64,000 nt of DNA from Candidula unifasciata. Lineage: Eukaryota > Mollusca > Gastropoda > Stylommatophora > Geomitridae. The position numbers were made by a program, and so were the translations under genes. Location: positions 514,033 to 578,032 of the forward strand of contig CAJHNH020008453.1 in the NCBI GenBank assembly GCA_905116865.2, given 5' to 3'. The notes under the pieces were generated by a model. The model did not search any database and was not told where the DNA came from. It saw only the letters and a list, made by a program, of their open reading frames with translations. Positions 13,101 to 25,967 of the stretch are shown piece by piece; the stretch's first letter is position 1, and every line of letters starts with the position of its first letter.

Positions 13101-16100
13101 GATTCTTTAAAACAAGAAGAGCAAGTAAGGCTGTGTCAGATAGGTAATAACACTGAATTAGTTTTTTCCTAATTTCCACTGATACGACCATATCAATAAT
13201 ATTTGCTCAATGCCATGCATATATCACTTCATCTTACCAGGCGTTCTACTACAAAGTTACATAAATATAAAATAAAGCAAAGAAAAAAAAAAAAAACTAA
13301 TCAACTCGCAGAAATTCAAAACGTATTGTTTATGTCTGCGTTATTTAAATTCATTACAGAATAACATTGTTGTGAATACAAAAAGGAAATTATTACCAAT
13401 TCTGACTTGATACCGAGATTAGTTGACTACGATAACAATAACCTACCCGTTTGTTTGCCACCACTTGGATTAGCACAAGAAAGCCCCACCAGGAAATATA
13501 TAACAAATAACTAGGAGACTTTTCCCAAGGTCTTGACGATTTAAGAGCATCCCGAGAAAGAAACTGGATGTGCAGGAAATTCCTGCAAGTCCCATGGACA
13601 GTGATAATAGACAGAAGAAGAGAGGCCTTTTTCTGATGGAAAAGGGGAGAAAAATATATCGTTACCCTGTACCGATGGGGCTACTGAGAAACGTCAAGCG
13701 AGGAACCGAACCCTGAAAACCTAAAAAGTGAAGAGTAAAAGGGAACATCAACACTCTTTGATTACTCTTTACTTTGCAAGAAGTGACAGCAATAACTAAG
13801 CCGATAGTGGTTATTCAGTGCAATGAAATGCCACATTACTATCTGCAGAAAACCGCGAGATTCCTAGTGATTCGACTTTACACACTGACATGGTAGCGTG
13901 CCCTGATTCTGGAAGAAACTCTGTTAAAAAGAAACCCATCTGGAGAATTTATGAAAGGGAAAGACAGCAGGAAAAGGTGGACACTCGTTGAAAAATTATT
14001 CAGTGGTAAGCTGCACTCACCTCATAGGATCTTGAAAACTGACAATATATATATAAAAAAGCAGAGGAGATGGACATATTTGCTCCAGGATCTATGGGCT
14101 AAAAAGTTTTAAAAAAAAGATCCAACCAGGCCGCAACTCATCCTTTTAGGAGATCACTTCAGACCTTACTTATGTTGACAAAGCATGGGTCTATTCAAAT
14201 CCTGTTGAAAGAGAAACCTCCGAACAACTGGTCATTACGGAGCGACTGCTTGGAATGCCTGGATGACAGCAGGACCAATGACAGTATGGAATCGTCCTGG
14301 TTGAAAGGACAAGGGAAGTCAGCAAATGAGTGTAGGACTTCCCGCTGCCATAAGGAATACTGGCAAAATCAAAATTGTGGACAGTTGAAAACACAGGACT
14401 TAGTTTGACATTCTGGAAACTCACTGACTACGCAGAAACAAGTACAGTTTTCCTCTCATTTAAAAGGGGGAAGTGGGTGACTATGCAACGAGGCGCCCTC
14501 ATTGATTCCAGAATGTTTACTTGCAATGTTTGGCAACAAGGAAACCCAACAAGACACAAGTACCATTTCAACTTAAGACCTGATTAGGTAACTGATTATA
14601 ACTTGTCATTCCCTTGTGCGATGCAATTTTTCATTATTTGAAGCCCTATCCTGGCTCTTGCGAGGGACCGCAATATAGCCCGGCCATCAATATAGTCAAA
14701 TGGCTATACGCGGTTTCTGGGACCTCTCCACTGTGATCCTCATCCACATGATGGCACTTTGTGTCGTCGGGTGTTTGTCGCTTTGTGTGATGTTCTAGTG
14801 GGGTAAAATGTACTACTACTACAATTAGGTAACTGAGAAGTTTCTAAAGTCGTTAGCAGAATAGAATTTAATACCAGTACCCTTGCACAGTGTTTACCTG
14901 TCAATTATTCTAGATAACCAGGTCAGTCCAGACTTGGTAGCACTGGTAGTCATAGATTTGTTAGGTTAGTTGCGTATCCTTTACAGGACGTTGCAGAACC
15001 AACCAACAGCCCCTGGCTGTTGTGTGGTTTTTCTAGGCAAATTTACGTCCAGTAGTTTGCTTTTGCTTTCTGGACAGTCGGATTTCTTGATACCACTGTC
15101 GAAAACAACGCAAGAAGCATGGCCAGCAGTTAGGATTGAACCCGGCATCCCGGCATTACGAAGCGTTCGCATCGACCTAGCCACAGAGCTGACCAGAGAT
15201 GTGTACGCTAATTAATTTAGCTTAGGCACAGATAACTTGACCAGCGATGATCCCCCCCCCCCCCTTTTCCCAGGGATTGTCTTTCCTTAAGTGCAGACTC
15301 AGATGGATAGTCTTGATGCCTGTCAGACTCAGGTACACGTCAAAGGGGCCATGAAAACCAGTGTCAGAGTAACCGGAGGCTAATGAAAGGAAAAGGAAGG
15401 CGTGGCATTGTTTATGACCAGCTTGATAGACGAAGGGAATGTTCTTCTTCTTCTTTGTGTTCACCAGCTGTACACTCCGGCGTAAAGTTCTGGTTGTTCG
15501 TCCACTTCTGGACTGCAGTCATGCTCCAGAACCTGAGTGTTGCATGTGCATCAGTTTTACAGATCTGATTCAATTGAATGCAGACTGCTGGTTCCTTGCC
15601 TCTCAGGCAGATGCACTCCGACTTCAAAGGAAGCTCCCCAGTTAGTCGACTCTTACGACATGCTTTTGGGGAGGCAGTGGGTCTATTCTTGTTTTCCCCA
15701 CAATAGGGCCCCAGAACCCACACGGGGGACACGAAGGGAATGTAACCCAGACACGCAAACAAATGTTTGCATTGGTCAGCATGACTGACCCCGCATACAG
15801 TGAATGTAGTGTGCCCCAGGGGGGTGGAGCTTTGACATCCCCCCCAAATGAGAGCTGTTTAAGGTGGAAAAGAGGAGGAGCTACAAACAGTTAATACAAC
15901 TGGGACAGTAGGGAAAAGAAGCTGAGACTGCCAAATGAGCACGCCGTCATGTTGGGCTTTAATCTTCAGCTTCTAGATAGACTTTGTAGGCTTAGGGATT
16001 TGTGTTTTCACTTAAGCGGATATTATTGTTTGTCCTAATTTCCTGAATGGAGAATCAAGTGTCCTCTTACTCAAGTGTGCTTTTATTCCTTCAGTGCTTC

Positions 16101-19100
16101 CTAGTGGACATGTCTCCATTTCAGTAGGGTGCTGTCCAATCTCTCTATATCTAAAATGATGTTTAATTGTATGTTTTAGGTGTGCATAATTTTCAAAGTT
16201 ATATAACTTGAATATTGCTGAAATTTAATAAACTAGTATGAAACGTCAAGGAAGTCTAGAGAGAACAATAATGGATGGGTATATGCCTGGGAAGAGAGGA
16301 AGAGGAAGGCCAAGGAGAAGATGGGTGCAGGATGTGGCAGATGATCTCCAGATGGGTTTATCAGACGCAGGACATCTTGCTCAGGATAGGAAGGTTTTCC
16401 GGAGGGTTGTTATGGCAGCGAGGTTCCGCGAGGGACATGCTACTGAATGAATGAATGAGTATGTGTATGAAATCACAAGCATGAAGATGTTTTGACAGTC
16501 TCTTTACGTGTGCAGAGATTATTCTGATAACCTATCTAGTATACAGTGAAATTTATTTAACTCACATGAGGCTAATGCCAGAGATTGACCCCTGTGAGTA
16601 AAACCCTGAGGTTTTTATATGTGATGATATCCCCAGACAAAAGTTATTATTCTGGACACACACACATTATTTTAGGTTTTTATCACAGATGATGTCAAAA
16701 GTAATGTCACTTTGGGAGTCTGTGTGATGAGACATGGATACCTTGGGTACACCGTGACACTTAGAGGACACAACGGCCTTTACAGGACAGTAGAAGAAGG
16801 CAGGAAATTTAGCCACTACTATGTGAGACAAAGATCTTTCAGACTAGATGGGAGAGAATGTGCATATGTTGAGGGAAGATGAATAATTTCTTTACGAATA
16901 TGTTTGCTATATGTAGATGACACGAGCTACGGATAGGCGTTTGTTTTCTCTGCAGTTCCCAAAGGAGCCACAGATTATACAGCATCATTCCACTGCTGAG
17001 AATCGTAGTAAAAAACCCGCCAGTTGCTGTGCATACGTCTGACCAGCAGAAATGTTAAGTAGAGTCTCAAATTGAAATCTGCCTCCAAGTTTAGTTTCTT
17101 GTAAATTACGTTATATTCATTGTTCATAAGAATGTGTTTCATCTTAGCATCATAATTTTCTAATGTTATATCAGACTCATTTAGTGAGTCACTACCATCA
17201 TAACTTCTAATGATGGATAACTCCAACATCGTTAATAAGTACCATCTATTTATTTTGCTTTACACTGAGTAAAATCTTTTTGAGTTAATAATTCATAGTT
17301 CATTAACAATTATTTATAGCTAGGACGGGCTATGTTCATAAGTTGTTTAATTCTAAAATTCTGTTTAAAGGGTCAAAACAATCTTGATATCTACCAATTT
17401 CCTTACTCCTGTCGATACAAGAAAAGCTATTTCATATTATTCTACAGTCCATTCTTTTTTCTTTCTTTCTTGGTTATCCAGGAGATTATCTGGAATCAGC
17501 ATAGCTCAGACATAAGTCCAGCTTCTAACAAGGGTTTGCAGTGTTGAGGTTTCAAACCCACACACTCATTACTAGAGTGGTGGGGTCGACAACACTTACC
17601 TACAGATTGTGGAGATGTCCAACTACTATCTACTCCATAAGCCATGTCGCTGTCTTCCCCAGTGACATTTGGGTACGCCCTGACCTGAAACTGGTGTGAT
17701 CCAATAGAGAAGTTCCGAGCTGGTAGTTTCAGGCTACAACTGGCATTATAGTAAACTGGGTCTCCAGATCCAATGGGATCAACTTGTATCAATTGTTCTT
17801 GTAGGGAATGACTTTCTGTACTCTGTCAAAATAAAAGGTTGGATTACTTTAATGTATACCAAGGCGACATGAGACTGACATTTCATTTAATTAATAATTA
17901 AACCAACAACATTAACATAAAATCACTGGTATCTATTTCCGATAGCAACTGTTTTTTTTTTTTTTCAGAATAAATCTCCAGCCAGAATGAACAACATAGG
18001 GGATGTCATGCTCGTGATCTTTTTTGCAGATGTATTTCAAGTTCCCCCTCGTAAAAAAAATTTTTATTTCTTGTCTTTATATGTTGCTTTTATTAGGTTA
18101 GCGATTTTCTGTGGAATCTCAAAGCATAAGAAATTGAAATGTCTAGTTCACATCTGCAAGGAAAAAAGTCACTAACTAAAGTTAATGCAATCAAACGATG
18201 GATGGCCCATGAGAAAGTTCCGAAAATTGGTTTTCTTAATTTAAAAAATCTCAAAATATGAATAAGTTTCGAAGTGATTTTCTATTTCACACTTATACAA
18301 ATAACCGTGTTGCCTTAGACAAAGTGTAGCTTTCTCATCAGCATCCAAGAAAATGAATTAATAAAACAAAAAAAATTCTAAAAATGATTCAACCTTATAA
18401 ATGCAAGAAAGGATAAACGGTGAAATACAGTTTGCATATATAAATGTCTCAGACTTGACTAAAGAAGCATCCGTCAGTGTGACACATTTTAAAATATTTC
18501 TGGATACGGTTCGGATATAATGATTGTCTTTTGACGTGGCAGTGAATGAAAAAATTCATCATAAGAATTTAAAATAACCATTAACTACTAACATGATGGG
18601 AAGACCAGCAATATTCATATACTGCTAAAGATATACAAGAAAATTGGAAACTGATTTCTAGTTAACAAAGTTAAAACACTGAACTTGTTTTATCAGTTAT
18701 ACATAGTCATAAACATTCTGAGTAGACGACATGGGCACCCATTACATTTTGCAAACACGAGCGAGAGGCAAACAGTACTGCTTGTTCATGTAAAAAGAGA
18801 TACACTAGAAAAGATCAGTACAATATAAAAGATGACTTTCATGTGTTACATTTGATCATGTCAGAAAGCAGGCTATAGTTAGTCAAGATTTTCTTTAGCT
18901 CACACACAAGATCCATTTAACTGAAACGGACTATACCTAAATCTCAGCCGACACCTAAAGAGTGTTACAATATCAGAACTCCATTCAGCACAAATAAAGT
19001 GTTAACCCCGTGTGCAACATCCACGCCCGCCCCTACCTTCCCCACTGCGGTCAGCTATATTGACCTGGCCAAAACTATTGAGGGTTCTTCAGTTCTTCTG

Positions 19101-22100
19101 TGATTCTTCAGTTCTTCGAGAGTCTGCTGTTGTTCGATTTGTTGTCGATATTTCAGTTGTAGTAAGTGTTCAAAATTATTTCTTTATGATTCGGCTTCGA
19201 TGGTGTTTCTCATTTGAAAACCAATAAGATTAAGTACTATTAGGCGTCCCGTTAGTGCAGATGAGAGTAGTATAACCTAAGAATAGACTAACGTGTGAGA
19301 GTGCAATTGTGTTGTACCGATATTCCCATAAACATGTTTAGTGTGATATAGGACATTTGTGAGACCATAGACTTTGGCCAGATAATTCCAACATGGTTGG
19401 TTCAAGGAGGAACAGTGTAGTCTGAGTAAAGAGGAGCGTCAGTTGGGTACAAGAAACTATTTGACCCATAGGAAAGCAAGAAAGAGATACTGAGTGTACC
19501 TCTTAAGCCAAAAGAGTGACTGGTTTTCCATCGCCTGATACAGCAGGGAACAGACGAGAAGTTTTGAGCCAATACGCAGTGGAAAAAAAAAAGGATGCGT
19601 CCACACTGTAATAGGAACTTTTGATCTGATGTTGGGGTGAGTCCCTTCTGACCGGCATAGCAGCCACAGCGAGAAGCAATAATTTTTGGATTGCACAAGT
19701 TTGGCCCAACATCCCATACCTGCCATGATTAGAGCTTAATGAACTGTTGTATGTTGTATACATTATCTACATGTTGTCATGTGAAGCGTTGGCAACAGTT
19801 AATAAATACAGGCACAAATGTAGAAATGAACTTTGTGTAAATGTATTTTAAAGTCATGCTGTCTATGCTGGGAACGCTGGTCATATGCGTTTGTCGTCTC
19901 ATGACTGTTCAGTAATTTTGGACTACAACATAACCCCTAGCGGTGACCTCTGACCTGGGAGCCAGGATCCTCATTACCTCCACAGGTTCTAAATGTTAAA
20001 CGCTGGCACACGAACCCCCCCCCCCCCCCCTCCTCCCTTTTTCCCCCTTTTTTATTAAACGTCTTCTGACAATGAATAGCAAAGAAGATTGAGATGAAGG
20101 GAAATGACACTTGACAGTCTAAGATGGTGGCATTGAAGCTTATCATAAACATTTAGTTAGTCGACAGATTAACATCATTGCACATCAAACCATGCAGTTC
20201 CCCTCCTTAATAAATCCTGCAGCGCGCAGCGGCGGATGACACTAGTCATGTCTTATCCTTCTGGGGCTTCAGCATATTGCTCTTGTCTGGCCACACCCCT
20301 TTTAACATCAAACATCTGACTTCTGGAAGAGAATTAAGTATGTCAGCATGGTCCATGGCACTTTCACCCACCATTGTAGTTTTACCTGCAAGCCTGTCCG
20401 CTTAAGCATTTCTTTTCAAATACAATGAATACTGGCACAAATGAGAAACTGATCTTTATCCGCCCTGACCGCCTCAGAGACTCCCAACTGTTGTCTTTGG
20501 ACCTAGCCAGTCTTTATGTTCCTGTGCAAACTCACTGTGCCATAGAGAAAACATGCACGGGTAAAGGTTTGCGTCTTCTGTCATGACCTCCAAAAGCCAG
20601 ACTATTTGTAGTCAGGGTGAAAGCACCAGAATCCTGTTAATCACTATATCTCCAACCTGAGCGTAAAAGCCCAAGAGCCTCACACCTGGCGAATCACAGA
20701 CTCGTTTGTGTAAATAAAGCATTCCCCTCTTGAAAATTCCCGAAAATCAGAGCCTGCACTTCTGCCTCCACCGCGGCTGGACTTTATTATCTGCATTTTC
20801 TGTCTAGTCGGAAAACTTGGCTGAACAGCCCGCATTTCATCCTGATGCAACACTTTAGGGACAATAATTAATCAGTAAAAAGCGATAGTCACCTGGTTCT
20901 TATTACATAATCACTTTTCGAAAACACCAGTGCTGATGGTAAAACTGTGGCGCTGACGTGGACAGATCTGATTCCATGAAATACCTGGGTATAACATTTA
21001 ACAGATGCTTAGCCTTTAAAAAACACGTAGACCACATTATAACTAAAGTCAAGAAAGGTCTCTCCACAACAAAAGTTATGAGAGCTGCAAACTTCTGAGG
21101 AACGGCTACTTGTAATGTTATATCATGGGTTTTTTCTCTGCACCATTGAATATGCAGTGACCATCATGACACTCAGTACCACACAGATGAACAGATTGGA
21201 AAGAATCGAAAATGACTCAATGCACATTATTTTGTGATGCACTAGAGACACCTCATGTAAATCCATATGATACCTCTTTAAAGTAAAATATTCAGCCTGC
21301 TGTTAAACATTAGGAATGTGTAATTCTGGAGGAGAAAAACTGCATTTTTTTTTTAAATTTAGCTGTGCAGTATTAGTTTTCATTACAGAAAATTGACAGG
21401 AATGAGGGTATAGTATTGTACTCTAAATGAGTAACTCAGGCTGGTCCTCCACTTTTACAATGTCTATAATAAACTATTTTAAACTATAAACGATTAATTT
21501 CAGTGTCTAATAAACTGCTTACATTTATTGTCCATTTAAACTTGCAAAAAGGGCTGGGGAAGATCCGTGTCGCTGTACACACAACTGTGATAGTGTCAGC
21601 TTGAAACACTGCTTGTTGACATGACACAGATGTTGGTCTTGCTGGGGAAGACAGTAGCACCATTGTTACAAAACATTTTTGAACAAATGATTTTTCTCTT
21701 GAATAAAATTGTTCTAAAAAAAACGCATTATCTGTGTGTAGGTCATAAACTAAAACCTATATAACATCTCCAACTGTTTCTTCCATATACACATACTAAA
21801 TCTCTGACTGACAATCACAATTATTAAATTTGTCTTCTTAGAGTCAATGTCATGTGGCACTGGTAATCATGTCTAAATACGTCTTCTGTCTCTTGTACTG
21901 TCAGTCAAATCTGATACAGCTGTTTTTCCTATGACCTGATGCTGTTCAGATTTGAATCTTGTTTTCTCGTCTTTCTTTATAAAAATGTGTTTGTTTTAAT
22001 TTTTTTTTTTTTTTTTGTTTTGTCGTTCTTTTTTTTTTTTCCTTTCGTTTTCTAGTGGTCACAACATGTTTCAGTTTTATTTTATAGTGCTAAGATAAAC

Positions 22101-22572
22101 GAATGATCTTCTTCTTTTTCTTTCGTTCGCTTGAAAAAAGATTATCTATATCTGCAGTGTTGTCTCTAGTATGAACGTTACTGTCTTTTGTAATTCACAC
22201 AGCGAAACGTAAAATTTGACTTGCACCAATTTTTCTCTTGGCCAAAAATTTTGCCTTGGTATTTGATTCAGTAAAAAAAAAAATTGTTACTGTCTCTCTC
22301 TGATATTTGTGATAAGTTGCATTCGAGCCTTCTCCTCTTTTAAAACGTATTTTACTTCTTCTTTTTTTTTTTTTTTTTTTAAATGTTCAACGAATTCTAA
22401 GAATTCTTTTATTGAACCAGATTCTGAGACAAGAAACTGTTTAGCGTCTTTTTCAAAATTCCAGTATTCAAAGCTTGCTCCATAAGGCAAGCACAGATTC
22501 TTTTCCTAACCTCCAGTGACATAGATCTATTCTTCTTCTTATATTTCCTTTTTTTTCGTTAGCTTGAAAAAG

Positions 22573-22646
<74 letters not shown>

Positions 22647-23060
22647 TATATATATATAATGTTGTCTCTAGTATGAACTTCACTGACTTTGTAATTCACT
22701 CAGCGATTCGTAAAGTTTTGCCTACATCTGTTTCTCTTCGCTTAAAGTTTTGCCTTGATTTGTTGTGTTTGGAACATTTTTGGAAGAGGTGATCTGTTGT
22801 CTCAGGTGCCAATCCACATGTGCACATGGCTAATTTGCAAATTTTAAATTGTGTGATCATCTGACTGATTTGATTACTTTCTGCTTCTGTTTATACGTGG
22901 ATCTATTGAATATTTAGATTTACACAAAAATATTTCTTTGATCTGGTGCACAACTGAAAATTAGTCGATCTGAACACTGCTCAGTTTGGTCGTACGACAG
23001 TCAGCTAATCTACCCTCTCACTGTCATATACTTCCACATGTTCATCTCTCTCTCTCTCTC

Positions 23061-23136
<76 letters not shown>

Positions 23137-25936
23137 CATACTGTATGCTTATCCATATGAATGCATGGGTATAGGTACACGTGCGTTGAATCAATCTTCC
23201 AAACAAGACTAGTCAGTCTGTGCAAATAATAACTAGGAGCAGACACATTTGCGTATGTTTGTCTACCATACTACTATCTGTACTCGTTGGTCACGTCAAA
23301 TGGCACAACATGGCGGTGTCTAGTGTCTGGTATACTTTGAACATGAAGTATATTCTACAACAAAATCAGATGACCTGTTGTAAACACCGTCTGTACTATC
23401 TATAAAACTTTCAATTTGCATCACTAATGCAAATGATTAAAAGAACTTGACTATGTCAGTCAAATGAAACGGCTATAGTATTTAATGTAATTTACAGGTT
23501 GCTGGATATGCCTCATGTTTGAACGTTACTCAGTTTAACTCTTACAAAGGCTAGATTTTTATTTTACTTTTTCAGTCCTCTTCCACCTCCTTAGGGTGTC
23601 GATGTTTGCCAGTGAGATCATCAGACTTTTCTATCAGCAATTTGTCTTGGTTCGATTCCAGTCTATCAGTCAGGGAATGTCGAATGTTGTTAATAGGCAG
23701 TCGGTCTATCCTTGCTTCTTCCAAAATGGAACCAACGCGGGGAAGGCATCAGATGATATAAGAAAACCTGGCTTTCTCATAAGACCACTGTCATGGCATC
23801 ATTAGCAAATCTAGCTTATTTTTAAAGCTCTCTTCCCTGCAAAGGGTCTGCTTGGTGGGTGGGGGGATTAGGGGGGGGGGGGGGGGTAGGGGGGGGTGTA
23901 TGGAACCTTGCACAAATGCACACTAATGCCAAATATGCTGACCTCTGAGTCAAATAAATGCGATGCATTAGACTTAACAGAAAGTGGGTGAGGATAAGGA
24001 GAAGCAGGCAGATGAGAAACATAAACCAAAAGAGAGAAGTAGAGAGATGGAAGAGAGAAAGAGGAGAAGCATAAGCAGGATGAAGAGAAACAATAGGAAG
24101 TAGAAGTAGACAATGATGATGATAAGGAAGAAGAGGACGAAGAAAAGACAAAGAGTTTCAGGAAGAAGAAAAAGAATGAGAAGCAGGTGAATGAAGAAAA
24201 TGAAGTAGTAGAAAATATAAAAAGAAGATAAAAAGCCGAAAGTAAGGATGTAGAAAAATAAAATGAGGCACAAAATGTAAACAATATTAAGTAGAAGATT
24301 TTGCAGAAGCAGATGTTTTTATGTCGGTCAATAGATATTCATTGAATTTTTCACAGAAACAATATTTCCATATCCATTAGATAGATTTCAAGTTCTCTCC
24401 TCATTGTCTACTTATATACATGCAATAATGTGTATCCCTATTTGAAACTTTTCCTCACCACAATTAACATTTTTTTTTTAATCGGTGCAAAAATTTTAAA
24501 TCTTGCAATAGGTTTTGTTTTTTAATCTTTATTTTTTTTTTAAAATCTCTCTATGCATTTTGCACCAGATGTCATGATTGTTTAAAAACAAATTTGTGCT
24601 GATTCACTTAAGAATTTTCAAATTTTCATGGTAGATTTTTATAATATTTCTTTCTTCTCAGCGATGACTGTCATTTCTGTTCTCCTACAATTTTTTTGTC
24701 CAGCCAAATGTAAAACTGACTCTAACACATGAACTCATATAAAAAAGAAGCAGTTCAACTCATTATATTATTAAAACTAGATGCTTTAACAAACAGACAT
24801 TTCTGTCCGAGGGGCTGAAATTATATCAGTGTGGGACAAACTACATAAGTAAAAACTGGGGAAAAGCGGTTTAGTATAACAGCCGGTTTATAAGATGGTG
24901 CACAAAACCCATACGCCACTAGAGATAGCAATGAGAAAACAAAAATTATACGTGCCTTAACTCTTTCAGGTCCATGAATTTTGACAGACTTGGCCTACAT
25001 TAATTTCATTTTCAAAAATGGCAGAGGGGTGGGTGTACAAGAAAGGCTATAGAGAATATAATATGCTTCTAATCTGTATCAAAGTATATATTTTTTTAAA
25101 AGAGAAATGAATGTACATTTTGAATTTGAAGATGTTTCTTTAATTTTATTATAGTTTGTAGGAAAGAAGAATTCAGTAGTTGTTAATTTCACAAGGACAA
25201 CATTTCACAAACAAATTCTTCACCTATCATGGTTTTGTAGCCACAAGAGTAGTAAATATCCAAATTTGAGAACAAAACTTCAAAGTTTGTTCAATTTCCT
25301 AACATATTCCAAAGTTATGATAACTTTCTGGGTTAGTGTAGCACTCAGGTGCTCTTAGTTCTCACCGAGTTTCAGAGAAAAAATGGCAGAAAAAATGAGC
25401 CATTTCTCACACTATTGACTATTTACTTTGTACAGTTATTTACAGACTGTAGCTGCGATGATTTCAATGTAGCTGTTGTGTGCTAAATGAGTCAGCACAC
25501 TACCAAGTAGTCTAGCAGGTACGTTTCAGCTTTCCCTCTCAGATATAGAACTCGACGACGAGGACACCGTCATACATGTTTATTTACCAGGATACAGGAC
25601 ACAAATTCAGAGACGTAGTTAGTGATCACAGTTGACATTTACACCTCGTTCATTTGTCCTCACTCGCTCTCTATCACTCAATTTGTAGCGGTCTCTCCTT
25701 GACTACTACAGCTCCAAGAACTACAGCGTCCCACACTCTGGACGCGTCGTACATCTGAACAGGACGACTTCTCCCATTCACTGGATCTTGATATAAATTC
25801 AGCATACACACAGCGGGACCATCGCTTCAGTATCGCCCTTGACACTTACTCGGACCTAAATGCCCTATAGTCGTACGGTATTCTCGTCTGTTAGACTGGC
25901 GAGAGATGTCACGGACCCTGACTTGGCCGCTGACTC

Positions 25937-25967
<31 letters not shown>

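Noticed and set aside
15222..15788. Several overlapping short frames on both strands
   Set aside because: No domain, no matching phases, no repeat family; frames of this length are expected by chance.
23822..24284. Ser/Leu/Phe-rich minus frames in three phases
   Set aside because: They reflect the polypurine strand bias; no domain or splice logic.
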